DNA of 64,000 nt from Homarus americanus. Taxonomy: Eukaryota; Arthropoda; Malacostraca; Decapoda; Nephropidae. This document shows positions 55,305 through 64,000 of the stretch, piece after piece. The translations under genes and the position numbers were made by a program. The notes beneath the pieces are model-generated. The model was not told the DNA's origin and ran no database searches. It was given only the letters and a program-made list of their open reading frames with translations. The DNA lies in assembly GCF_018991925.1 (NCBI RefSeq), contig NW_024756914.1, positions 5,059,375 to 5,123,374 of the forward strand, read 5' to 3'. Every line of letters begins with the position of its first letter. Position 1 is the first letter of the stretch.

Positions 55305-56190
55305 AAGTAATGGAGAGGGAGAGAGAGGAGGGGTGTAGGGGGAGGGGAGGGTGTAGGGGAGTGGGGGAGGTGTAGGGGAGGGGGAGGGTGTAGGGGGAGG
55401 GGAGGGGTGTGGGGGAGGTAGGGGAGGGGAGGGTGGTGGTGGAGGTATGAGGGAGGGTGGTGGTGGGAGGTAGTGGGAGGGAGGAGGGTGGTGGGAGGTA
55501 GTGAGGGGAGGTGTGGTGGTGGGAGGTAGTGAGGGAGGGTGTGGTGGTGGAGGTAGTGAGGGGAGGGTGTGGTGGTGGGAGGTAGTGAGGGGAGGGGTGT
55601 GGTGGTGGAGGTATTGAGGGGAGGGTGTGGTGGTGGGAGGTAGGGAGGGAGGGTGTGGTGGTGGAGGTATGAGGGAGGGGTGTGGTGGTGGGAGGTAGTG
55701 AGGAGGTGTGGTGGTGGAGGTATTGAGGGAGGTGTGGTGGTGGAGGTAGTGAGGAGGGGTGTGGTGGTGGGAGGTAGTGAGTGGAGGTAGTGTGGTGGTG
55801 GAGGTAGGGTGTGGTGGTGGAGAGGGTGTGGTGGTGGGAGGGTGTGGTGGTGGAGTGGTGAGGGAGGGGGGGTGTGGTGGTGGGTAGGTGAGGGTGTGGT
55901 GGTGGAGGTGGTGGAGGTGGTGAGGAGGTGTGTGGTGGAGGTAGTGAGGGGAGGTGTGGTGGTGGTGAGGGGTGGTGGTGGTGGAGGTGGTGGAGGGAGG
56001 GTGTGGTGGTGGAGGTGGTGGGGGAGGGTGTGGTGGTGGAGGTGGTGGGGAGGTGTGGTGGTGGGTGGTGGGGGGTGGTGGTGGGTGTGGGGAGGGTGTG
56101 GTGGTGGTGGTGGGGGGGTGGTGGTGGAGGGTGTGGTGGTGGGGAGGTGTGTGGTGGAGGTGGTGGGGGGTGTGGTGGGGGTGGAGGGTC
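55305..56190. repeat. 0.9-kb G-rich minisatellite, about 28-30-bp unit
   Basis: GTGTGGTGGTGGGAGGTAGT followed by GAGGGGAGG is regular at 55440-55780. It changes to GGTGGTGGAGGTGGTGG on the right. The plus strand is almost free of C. Minus-strand frames of up to 320 codons (Pro/His/Thr/Ser) are artefacts. Confidence 0.95.
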
Positions 56191-56317
56191 ACAGCTTGTC
56201 CCTCGCGTCCTCTGATGTTAGTCGTCATGGTAACCTGGCCAAGAGGGTAATGAGGTTGTGTGTAGTCCTAACGCCGAACTTCCGCCATTTTGGAGAGGCT
56301 TACTTCTCTGAAATGTG

Positions 56318-56342
56318 AGAGAGAGAGAGAGAGAGAGAGAGA
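56318..56342. repeat. (GA)n microsatellite
   Basis: Uninterrupted GA run. Confidence 0.93.
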
Positions 56343-56387
56343 AAATCTATGGTTGTTTATTCTCCACGTTTCACTTATCCTTCACAC

Positions 56388-56394
56388 TCACCCA

Positions 56395-56429
<35 letters not shown>

Positions 56430-56512
56430 ACACACCACACACACCCACACACACACACACACACACACCCACACACACCCACACCCACACCCACACACCC
56501 ACACCCACACGG
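56388..56512. repeat. (CA)n / (CCCACA)n repeat
   Basis: CACACACA interspersed with CCCACACC. Confidence 0.95.
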
Positions 56513-56734
56513 CGACACAGTTAATCTTCCGTGAGAGGTGAAGGTTCTTGGTTGAGAGTCTTGGAACAATTACGTCACCATCTTTGTATAATAGCTTTAG
56601 TGAGCGACGCACCACAACGGTACAGTCTCGGTGCTGTTTGGTCGCCATGTTTGTATCTGGGAGGTAGATGGTTGCGGTATGTTAAGAGGGAACGAGAATG
56701 GGCAAAGTTTGGCTCTGTTCCCCAGCTGTCGAGG

Positions 56735-56738
<4 letters not shown>

Positions 56739-56791
<53 letters not shown>
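56739..56791. repeat. (GA)n microsatellite
   Basis: Uninterrupted GA run of about 53 bp. Confidence 0.95.
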
Positions 56792-56795
<4 letters not shown>

Positions 56796-56825
56796 ACATT
56801 ATCTCAGGGTATCGTAAAGTGCTCG

Positions 56826-56998
56826 TGTTTAACCTAACCGAACCCAACCTAACCCAACCCAACCGAACCCAACCTAAGCTTACTTAATCTAGCTTGTCTA
56901 ACCTAACCTAACCTATGTTGAAAATATAACTAAGATGTTCACTAGCAGTCAGTAAGCGCCTGACGTTTAATCTGTGTCTTAACCTAACCTAACCTGAC
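56826..56998. repeat. Degenerate CCTAACC / CCCAACC run
   Basis: CTAACCGAACCCAACC and ACCTAACCTAACCTA words with unique interruptions. Confidence 0.75.
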
Positions 56999-57089
56999 CT
57001 CCACCATTGCCTTCTGCCTGTAGTGGCATTCTTACGTCCGGCGTATAAGAGCCAGTCGTGCAGGAGTAGGCTGGGCTGATAGATGTGAC

Positions 57090-57299
57090 TTATTCCCTTA
57101 TGGTGGCTGTTGGGTCGTCATGGTAACAATAGTGTGGTCTGGGGGGGGGTGGAAGATGCTCGTCCTCGTCTCGCCGCTTCGCCACCACTTGAACTTACTC
57201 CCTTATGGTGGCTGTTGGGTCGTCATGGTAACAATAGTGTGGTCTGGGGGGGGGTGGAAGATGCTCGTCCTCGTCTCGCCGCTTCGCCACCACTTGATA
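57090..57299. repeat. 105-bp tandem duplication
   Basis: CCTTATGGTGGCTGTTGGGT starts near 57096 and again 105 bp later at 57201. The copies, which include a G9 run and GATGCTCGTCCTCGTCTCGC, are almost identical, so the duplication is recent. Confidence 0.95.
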
Positions 57300-57584
57300 C
57301 ACTCGAGGACGACAACCGCGTGACAGTAAGTAAAAAAAAAGAAAATTTAGTGTCACAATAGAACCGTAAGAGGAGGTTTAATGGGATGTGTGTCGGTGTG
57401 TGTGTGTTGGTGCCGTCATCGTGGACAAGGTGTGGCAACGGTGGAGGAGTCATCTGGGTTCTTAGCTTCTAACTCAGTTTATAAAGATGTGTTTACCTCT
57501 GGCGGTGGGGGGAGGGGCGTTCCGAGTTACCTGTGATGTGGCCACCAGCTGTAAGGGACTAGGGAATGGTAGAGTGTCAACTGA
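57300..57584. other. Unique spacer, no gene recognised
   Basis: Short frames only. An ATG-initiated frame from 57487 runs into the next minisatellite, but nothing supports it as a gene. Confidence 0.3.
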
Positions 57585-58345
57585 AGGGCATGGGAGGGTC
57601 AGAGGAGCATGGGAGGGTCAGAGGAGCATGGGAGGGTCAGAGGAGCATGGGAGGGTCAGAGGAGCATGGGAGGGTCAGAGGAGCATGGGAGGGTCAGAGG
57701 AGCATGGGAGGGCCAGAGGAGCATGGGAGGGTCAGAGGAGCATGGGAGGGTCAGAGGAGCATGGGAGGTCAGAGGAGCATGGGGAGCGTCAGAGGAGCAT
57801 GGGAGGTCAGAGGAGCATGGGAGGCCAGAGGGCATGGGAGGTCAGAGGCATGGGAGCGTCAGAGGAGCATGGGAGGTCAGAGGAGCATGGGAGGATCAGA
57901 GGAGCATGGGAGGATCAGAGGAGCATGGGAGGTCAGAGGGCATGGGAGGCCAGAGGAGCATGGGAGGGTCAGAGGAGCATGGGAGGTCAGAGCATGGGAG
58001 GATCAGGGCATGGGAGCGTCAGAGGGGCATGGGAGGGTCAGAGGGCATGGGAGGATCAGGAGCATGGGAGGATCAGAGGGCATGGGAGGTCAGAGGAGCA
58101 TGGGAGAGCCAGAGGAGCATGGGAGGTCAGAGGAGCATGGGAGGATCAGAGGAGCATGGGAGGGTCAGAGGAGCATGGGAGGGCCAGAGGAGCATGGGAG
58201 GGTCAGAGGAACATGGGAGGATCAGAGGAGCATGGGAGCGTCAGAGGAGCATGGGAGGGCCAGAGGAGCATGGGAGGATCAGAGGAACATGGGAGAGCCA
58301 GAGGAGCATGGTAGGGCCAGAGGAGCATGGAAGGGCCACCAGAGA
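57585..58345. repeat. Minisatellite, 18-bp unit GGGAGGGTCAGAGGAGCAT
   Basis: About 42 copies of ATGGGAGGGTCAGAGGAGC (18-bp period) with CCAG, ATCAG and TCAG variants, some 1-3 bases shorter. As 18 is divisible by three, three plus-strand frames of more than 250 codons stay open, encoding HGRVRGAWEGQRSM-like repeats. Frequent one-base losses break phase between copies, so no single frame is preserved by selection. Confidence 0.96.
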
Positions 58346-59189
58346 AGCATTAATGATAAGAGACAGCCCTCATCCATGTCAATAAAGGAAGATTCCATTT
58401 TGTATTATGAAATGTAGATGTACGGTTTATGTATCGTGTATAAAATATGGATCAGCGGTTCTATATTCTAAGATTTGTATTTGTGTCACTCAGAGTGGAG
58501 GCGTGTGGTGTGCTGCCGCCTCTACAAGTATCGTTTGATGTTTATGTCGTCCCTGTAGGTATATCGTGATGTTTTGATTATAATCCGTGTTGGTGAGGTG
58601 TTAGGGCCAGCAGGTGATGGTGAACTATGTAACACAAGGATCTTCAGGTGTGTGTTTGTGTTGTCATATTTGTGTTTCTCCCCCAGCTGTAAATATTACC
58701 AGGACATCACCAGCCGTCAGTCATGTGAGGCAACACTCGACCCTCCACCATCACCTCCTCACTGCCATCTTGCCTTTCCAATCGAACCAAACAAAGACAT
58801 TATAAAAAATAAAGTCACGACGCTATATCACCCCACATCCAAGTCCATGAAAACAGCGGGAGTTTATGAGTTGTCCAGGTGATAGAAGAGTCCAGAGATA
58901 TCCTGAAGTGATACAAGGAGTCCGTCAGTCTACACCGTACAGGAACACCTGATGAATGTAACAGTGTAGTTAAGGCTCGTGACGCCGAAGATAACGTCTG
59001 TGGTGTGATAAACATTGTAAGTAATTGACCTGTCATCTGGACTCGCCCTCGCCCGTAGTGGCGGTGTGAGAGAAGCGTGAATGAACCAGAATTCCTTGTA
59101 GTCTTCACCCTCACCCGTGATGTCAGTGTGAGTGAGCGCGAGCGCCCCAGGACACGGTGTAGTGCGTGTATACACCGTGCATCAGGACC
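58346..59189 (+). other. Upstream region of the nucleoside-transporter gene
   Basis: Unique sequence precedes the first coding exon. A good polypyrimidine-AG (TTTCTCCCCCAG, ending 58685) could be the acceptor of an untranslated exon leading to the ATG at 59190, but no TATA box or initiator can be chosen with confidence. AATAAA occurs at 58807-58812 in the plus sense. Confidence 0.3.
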
Positions 59190-59452
59190 ATGCCGGCCAC
59201 CATCAACATGTACGGAGAGTCTGACTACCTCACGGCCCCTCTGGCCTCTGTAGAGGACTTGTCGCGTGTCAACACTCCGGGGGGCTCTCCTTCCCCCAGG
59301 CCCCGCCAGAGGCACCCAGCCCTCGAGGATCCTAACTGGGAGCCCCCGGCGGACCTCAAGCTCTACTCCAAAGAGTCTGAGTCAGTCCCGGAGGCCACGG
59401 TGTTCACGCCCCTCCAGCCCACGCCCGAGGAGGATGTCGGGCCTCCTGATCG
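59190..59452 (+). CDS. Equilibrative nucleoside transporter (SLC29/ENT), first coding exon
   Basis: ATG at 59190 (context GGACCATGC) opens 87 codons plus two bases, encoding a hydrophilic cytosolic N-terminus. It is rich in Pro, Ser, Glu and Asp, starts MPATINMYGESDYLTAPL and ends near EEDVGPPD. A second ATG at 59208 is possible. The exon ends in CG before a donor GTAAGT at 59453-59458. The next exon supplies one base to complete an Arg codon, so the D-R-Y junction is formed at the entry of transmembrane segment 1, as in human ENT1. ENT proteins passively carry nucleosides across the plasma membrane and normally have 11 transmembrane segments. Only the first is in this window. The roughly 88-residue N-terminal extension is longer than the short one of human ENT1. 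Orthology to a specific ENT member is not decided. Confidence 0.85.
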
Positions 59453-59465
59453 GTAAGTTGTGGAC

Positions 59466-59595
59466 GGGTGGAGGTCATGGTCTCTTACTACACAGTTGTC
59501 GAGGTCATGGCCTCTTATTTTACACTTGTTGGAGGTCATGGCCTCTTATTTTACACTTGTTGGAGGTCATGGCCTCTTATTTTACACTTGCTGAA
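59466..59595. repeat. Intronic tandem repeat, about 30-bp unit, four copies
   Basis: GGAGGTCATGGCCTCTTATT followed by TTACACTTGTT, the first copy diverged. Confidence 0.93.
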
Positions 59596-59981
59596 AGTCT
59601 GTGTCAGGCAGCAGCAGTAGTCGTTATTTTCACAAAGAATTTTAAGGTATAAGACTCGATTCTCCTTTCCATCAGACATGTAGAGGTAAGTTCACTGACG
59701 CTCACCTGACAGTGCCAGTCACAGCCAGGTAAGTACAGCACTTACACCACAACTACTCGTTTTGCCACCACTCATAGAGGAGGAGCCAGGGAGTGCCAGT
59801 GAGTACCCAGATAAGTTCATATGTCGATGTAATTAATTCATTATTCTTGACTCTGACTTCAGTTTAATGTTTGTTTGTGTAGTGTTTTCCTTGGTGCTTC
59901 AGCGGTCCTTTGTAACTTAAGCCAACGTTAACTTTGTCTGAAATCTACAACAGGTCAGGTTTGTTTAGTATAAGTTAATGA

Positions 59982-59983
59982 TG

Positions 59984-60033
<50 letters not shown>
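59982..60033. repeat. (CT)n microsatellite
   Basis: Uninterrupted CT run inside intron 1. Confidence 0.95.
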
Positions 60034-60036
<3 letters not shown>

Positions 60037-60177
60037 GTCTTGACCCCCCCCCACACACCCACACCTCCGCCCTTCCACCAAGAATCCGATAATCTCGTAG
60101 AAAATTACATTTCGTGTCGATCCTGCCACAGAATACTCCCTATTTCTTGCACACTGTTGATTTCCTCCGTGTTTTAA

Positions 60178-60330
60178 CGTAGGTTAGGTTAAGTTGGTTA
60201 GGTTGGTTTGGTTTGGATAGGTTTGGTTTGGATAGGATTGGTTAGGTTTGGTTAAGTTTGCCTAGGTATGGTTAGGGTAGGTGATGCTGTGTTTGGTTAG
60301 GTTGGGATAAGTTTGGTTTGGTTAGTTAAT
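60178..60330. repeat. GGTTTGGTTAGGTT degenerate repeat
   Basis: GGTTAGGTTGGTTTGG-type pentamer-phase words in intron 1. Confidence 0.85.
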
Positions 60331-60389
60331 CATCAGGTGAGATAAGTTGGGGTGTCTAATCTTCAGGTAATCCGAAGTTTGTCTCATTA

Positions 60390-60390
<1 letters not shown>

Positions 60391-60482
<92 letters not shown>
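60391..60482. repeat. (TA)n microsatellite, about 92 bp, uninterrupted
   Basis: Perfect TA repeat. Such runs extrude as cruciforms (general knowledge). Confidence 0.97.
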
Positions 60483-60487
<5 letters not shown>

Positions 60488-60494
60488 ACTGGAA

Positions 60495-60672
60495 GAGTGT
60501 TTATATTTAGGGAAATTGTCTAATTAAGGTAAAATATATCTAATCCAGGGAAATTTCTTTCTCTTAGGGAAAAATATGTCTAAGGGAAAATTGCATCACT
60601 TAGGAAAAAACGTCTATTTAAGGGAATATTGTATCTTTAAGGGGAAAGGTCTAATTAAGGTAAAGATATAAT
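60495..60672. repeat. Degenerate TTAAGGGAAATTGTCTAATT repeat
   Basis: Five or so loosely spaced copies of a TAGGGAAAAT-TGTCTAA motif, about 35-40 bp apart. Confidence 0.7.
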
Positions 60673-61545
60673 ATAGGAATCTTCGTGGGTGATGGCGGGA
60701 GGAAAGGCAGGGTGGCGCCGGGTAACTGTGAGGTCTCCCGCTCCAGGAGGTAAATGCCATCTGCCCGGGGTTCATACCATTTTTATGACCACCACTGCGG
60801 TGTTTCCGAAGGCGGACCTTTTTACTCGACCCGCTATCATCTTCTGCAGCAGCACATTTTTTTGTCCGGAATCGGCTGGGCTAAGTGTGCGACTTAAGGT
60901 ACGATATGTTTTCCTTTGGGACAACCTTGTGCCCTGGCAACTTCATCCATATACCTGTATCTATACATATATTTTTCAAAAGCCTTCCCCCAATATTTTA
61001 CGTGTTTTATTTATTTAGCATATTTCTTTGCCATGTAACTATAGATTTTTCTAACTAATCCACAGAGAATAAGTTTTCCATTCCATTTGTACGAGATGTT
61101 TTCCCGGGTGGCTGCCAAGTGCCCACTCAACGGCAACCTTATGTTCACATTTCCTTTCAAAAACTTAACTCAGTATTTTCTTTCTAGATTTTTCAGTAAG
61201 AATAAATATCTCATATATGTAGAATACTGTACTCTTATTTAATAATCAGATAATTAATTTGCCAGCTGTTATGTATGGTCTTGTTAGTAATTGTGGTATA
61301 TCAGATGGTGGCTATTTTTGCGCTGATGACCTTCCAATAATTTCTTGCCTCTATAGTTTAGACTTAAGAGTGCTTGGCTATTTCTTATGAGTGTGTGACT
61401 GTTTCCTGTAAGTGCGAGACTGTTTCATAAGTACAAGATCCACTGATGCTGTATTAGTGGTGATTATAACGAGTGTATTATATTTATCATCATCATCTCG
61501 TGTTGTTAGAGGTGTAGACTGTAACACTGTGTTCTTTTCTTACAG
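60673..61545. other. Unique part of intron 1
   Basis: No gene or repeat was recognised. GAGTGTGTGACTGTTTCCTG-like pairs (61389-61430) form a short imperfect duplication. Confidence 0.35.
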
Positions 61546-61627
61546 GTACAGGCTGGTGTTCCTGACCCTCATGCTGCACGGGATGGGAACACTCATGCCC
61601 TGGAACATGTTTATCACCGCAAAGAAT
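61546..61627 (+). CDS. Equilibrative nucleoside transporter, second coding exon
   Basis: This 82-bp exon follows TTTTCTTACAG and precedes a GTAAGT donor at 61628. It supplies the last base of the split Arg codon and then 27 codons: YRLVFLTLMLHGMGTLMPWN and MFITAKN. This is transmembrane segment 1 with the family signature G-x-G-T-L-x-PWN followed by a Phe-rich turn, equivalent to LGLGTLLPWNFFMTA in human ENT1. It ends in phase 0. Continuation of the frame past the donor gives only a short, non-conserved tail, so the downstream exons lie beyond the minus-strand LINEs and outside this window. Confidence 0.9.
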
Positions 61628-61741
61628 GTAAGTAGAGCTTATTCTTCTGCCTCTGGTATTATAGTATTTATTTTTACGTTTAAGACACAGTGTGGTATTG
61701 TTTTTATTGCCTTTATACAGTACACATGCGATTATGGACCA

Positions 61742-61748
61742 CACACAC

Positions 61749-61781
<33 letters not shown>

Positions 61782-61789
61782 GACTACTT
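61742..61789. repeat. (CTA)n simple repeat at a LINE 3' end
   Basis: ACTACTACTAATACTACT followed by a T7 run that is the A tail of the adjoining minus-strand LINE. Confidence 0.9.
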
Positions 61790-63055
61790 TTTTTAAATGG
61801 CCTCCAGCCTCCCCCAATAGCCATACCTTCGCCCCCATTTTATTACCTTAATATTAAATATCCTAATACATAAGTAGCTACCCTACCTGTGTTGAGTTAG
61901 TTGAGCCGCAGATCTATGCGGCATTCAGTGACTGTTGCCTCATAGTCAATATCTGCAGCTGTTGTCGGCTTTGGAGCCGATGCTCTCGTTCCCCTGAGGC
62001 AGAGCAAAGCCGACCTAAGGAGAGAGAAGGACAGTCGACATCTCATCCAGGCTGTAACATAACTTCTGGGCTGCTGCTTTTGTTTGGATATCACCTCCGC
62101 GAATCTGGCGTAGAAGCATCTTGCACTTGGTCCCATCCCACCAGAGGTTGTGAACACTAGAGGAGTGAAGCTGCCTTGATCAACGTTCTGAATTCTCTCC
62201 CCATATGCCCTTATCTTGTCGTTCTCATTCCTCCTGTGTGCAGCATCGAGAGCTAAGTTCTAAGTTACGGTGACTTGCGGCCATGGGATAAAAAAAAGAA
62301 GGCTCCCTGTCCCCGCGTCCAGAATCCTCGAGCACTGACATCAACACGGGCTTCGTTGGAAGTGTTTGAAGTCCTATTTTGGAAAATCTCACTGTCCCAC
62401 CATTTTTTTATGTCCTCCACTTTTCCTGCTCCTGTAAGGTCATTAGCGTACGCCACTTGCTTGACCTCAGTTGTTTCAAATTTTATTGTGTGTTGAAGCA
62501 TGGATAGGCCTATTGCGTACATTGCCATTGCAAGAGGGTCCCCCTGCGTTGTTCCTTCGGTTGACTGTATGATGGTATCACCTCTTAGAGCCTTGGTGTT
62601 TACTATATAAAGGTCTGATGGATTCCTATAGGAGTTTTCAACATACATTGCAAAGCTTGGACACTTGATCTTGATGTTGTGCAGTGCGGCCTTGTGGTTA
62701 AGTATGTTGAATGCGTTTGAAGCGTCCACCAGGAGAACGGCCTCACAATCGCGCTGCTCAAATATCGTTCTCATGGCGTGAATGGCAGCTTCCCTTCCAG
62801 CTTGTTGGCCAGCACAAACTTGCAGGTTCCCTGCTGCTGCCCTGACATCATCCTTTACCACCTCCATTATGCATTTTCCGATGATCCGCCTCATCACTTA
62901 CCCCACACCTATTGGCCTACATCCTGGATTCTTATGCAGGGGAATGAGCCAGCGGGCCATCAGAGCATGGAGGTGTTGGCAGCACGAGGATGCCAGCTTT
63001 CTTGCAAGGACGGCAATGGAAGTGTAGAGATCACTTGCTACAGGGCAAACTTGTT
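61790..63055 (-). pseudogene. REL-type LINE, copy 3, with reverse transcriptase
   Basis: On the minus strand, coding runs from about 63055: SDLYTSIAVLARKL..., RWLIPLHKNPGCRPIGVG, a stop, then the frame 62897-62265. That frame shows RT blocks MRRIIGKCIMEVVKDD, LLVDASNAFN, EGTTQGDPLAM (palm motifs A and B) and YANDLTGAG, where the catalytic YADD is changed to YAND. Immediately after KKWWD it jumps in frame to TSNTSNEARVDVSARGFWTR, the C-terminal endonuclease-like block of copy 2, so a long connecting region is missing. A second frame (62157-61897) encodes TTSGGMGPSARCFYARF and AWMRCRLSFSLLRSALLCLR. The 3' UTR ends GGAGGCCATTTAAAAAAA. The enzyme would have reverse-transcribed its own RNA at a nicked target. 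This copy is dead. It lies antisense in intron 2 of the transporter. Confidence 0.83.
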
Positions 63056-63059
63056 TGTG

Positions 63060-64000
63060 CTGAGGATGACTACTACTACTACTACTATTTTGCTGTCACT
63101 CGGAAACGAGTATGACGATCATCCAGCTATGATACAATGATATTAGTCATTAAGGATGTCACCTTCGTTGGTGAGCTCTGAGATGACTCGAGAGGCCAAT
63201 GCGAGACCGGTAGGGTCGTCCACAGATGTTGAACATGTGGGGGCTACATCTAGTGCAGGAGGGACGGTGGCAGCATCTTTCCAGGGCTGGCACTTGTCTG
63301 CCTCTGTATGCAGTCGGGCTAATTCGAAAGTATTGACACCTCGTGTGGTGCTCCTCCAAGCGTTATGATGTGGAGTAATCGTCTCCCGGGTGAGGGAGTC
63401 GATTTGGTACTTTTTCAGGTTTGTCTTAAGACTATCCTTATACGTGTTCCGTTGCCCGCCAGCATTACGTGTACCATTCGTTAGGTGACTGTAAAGTAGC
63501 TGCTTTGGCAGTCTACTGTCGTCCATGCGGGTAACATGGCCAGTCCAGCGTAGTTGTTCATGGATAATGGCAGCCTCGATGCTTCTACAGTGGGTGTCAG
63601 TGAGAATACTGGCATTTGTTCTCTTGTCTTCCCAGGGAACTCGGAGGATGGAACGTAGACTATATTGGTGAAAGTTTTCAAGTGCCTTGAGGTGCTTCCT
63701 GCATGTGACCCATGTCTCGCTGCCATACAGCAGGGTGGGGAGGACCACTTCTCGATACACGTGCAACTTAGTAGATAATTTTAGCTCCTCAGCTCCCTAC
63801 AGCTAAAGACACGGTGCGGAGTCTGCCAAAGGCTTGAAATACACATCTGATCCGATGTTGAATCTCTTCATCGATGTCTGCAGTGGTGGACAGATGGGAG
63901 CTAAGGTACTGGAAATAGGTACCATAAAGCTGGATGGGTGGTGGAGGTATGGTTGAACCAGGGGCAGGTTGCAAGAGAATCTCAGTCTTACGTACATTCA
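63060..64000 (-). pseudogene. LINE (RT C-terminal half), running off the right edge
   Basis: Minus-strand frames 63997-63789 (ending AFGRLRTVSLAVGS) and 63766-63143 read as one protein with a frameshift near 63780. In the second frame, YREVVLPTLLYGSETWVTCR is the conserved end of the RT domain. It is followed by FHQYSLRSILRVPWEDKRTN, RWTGHVTRMDDSRLPKQLLY and a C-terminus ending near ELTNEGDILND. A 3' UTR (TCGTCATACTCGTTTCCGAG) and a (GTA)n tail at 63068-63090 close the element. The fragment at 21152-21460 is a second copy. The 5' part and any endonuclease lie outside the window. The clade is uncertain. Confidence 0.83.
63068..63092. repeat. (CTA)n tail of the LINE at the right edge
   Basis: ACTACTACTACTACTA at the minus-strand 3' terminus, directly adjoining the 5'-truncated end of the REL-type LINE. 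Confidence 0.88.

Larger units (their letters stand above)
59453..61545 (+). other. Intron 1 of the nucleoside-transporter gene
   Basis: It begins GTAAGTTG and ends TTCTTTTCTTACAG at 61545. It is about 2.1 kb and contains three tandem arrays and two microsatellites (listed separately). An out-of-frame open reading through the exon end near 59266-59652 is not coding. Confidence 0.8.
61628..64000 (+). other. Intron 2 of the nucleoside-transporter gene (open to the right)
   Basis: It begins GTAAGTAG at 61628. More than 2.3 kb is present and no acceptor followed by ENT coding sequence is seen. It is filled mostly by two minus-strand LINEs. Confidence 0.6.

Noticed and set aside
57487..58417. Three parallel frames of about 260-280 codons encoding EEHGRVRGAWEGQRS-like repeats
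   Set aside because: The 18-bp unit keeps frames open. One- and two-base losses move the same peptide between registers, which selection on a protein would not permit.

Overview
This window looks like non-prokaryotic, gene-poor genomic DNA from an arthropod, most likely a decapod crustacean (crayfish, lobster or shrimp lineage). That is an inference. It rests on spliced coding sequence with GT/AG introns, a CR1-like LINE family and tRNA-derived SINEs of decapod type, CCTAA-type runs, and an extreme load of micro- and minisatellites. There are no bacterial-style operons, ribosome binding sites or rho-independent terminators to annotate. Most long open frames are by-products of tandem repeats and are not annotated as genes.

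Layout. 1-5.4 kb: a dispersed retroelement-like 3' end in two copies, then minisatellites. 5.4-6.7 kb: a LINE RNase H remnant and a complete tRNA-derived SINE with target-site duplication. 7-18.6 kb: giant minisatellites (2.5 kb at 8.47-10.93, 2.2 kb of a 30-bp unit at 12.97-15.18, 3.2 kb of a G-rich unit at 15.36-18.59). 18.6-20.1 kb: a dispersed-repeat copy followed by an intronless minus-strand gene or young pseudogene: an RRM RNA-binding domain, then 24-residue repeats and an acidic Ser/Glu tail, split by one frame change. 20.2-25.5 kb: minisatellite, a LINE 3' fragment, a decayed copy of an uncharacterised multicopy protein, and copies of a LINE with a restriction-like endonuclease-type C-terminus. 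25.5-34.7 kb: simple repeats, a CR1-like LINE relic and more dispersed-repeat copies. 34.8-37.4 kb: a second intact copy of the first SINE (14-bp target duplication), a copy of a second SINE family, and a perfect 84-bp inverted repeat whose arms carry a hammerhead-like core. 37.4-51 kb: tandem arrays, a second CR1-like relic and a long TACTG/TACTA-type array. 51-56.2 kb: SINE 2 in reverse, then a minisatellite cleanly split by a 1,014-bp TG...CA element that looks like a solo LTR. 57.5-58.3 kb: an 18-bp minisatellite.

The best-supported host gene is at the right end: two coding exons of an equilibrative nucleoside transporter (SLC29/ENT family), 59190-59452 and 61546-61627, with matching splice phase, encoding the N-terminus and transmembrane segment 1. 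Its second intron contains two minus-strand LINEs (about 61.79-63.06 kb and 63.06 kb to the window edge), so the rest of the transporter lies outside the window.

Nothing here forms an operon-like pathway. The recurring theme is retroelements, their 3' ends and target duplications, embedded in expanding tandem repeats.
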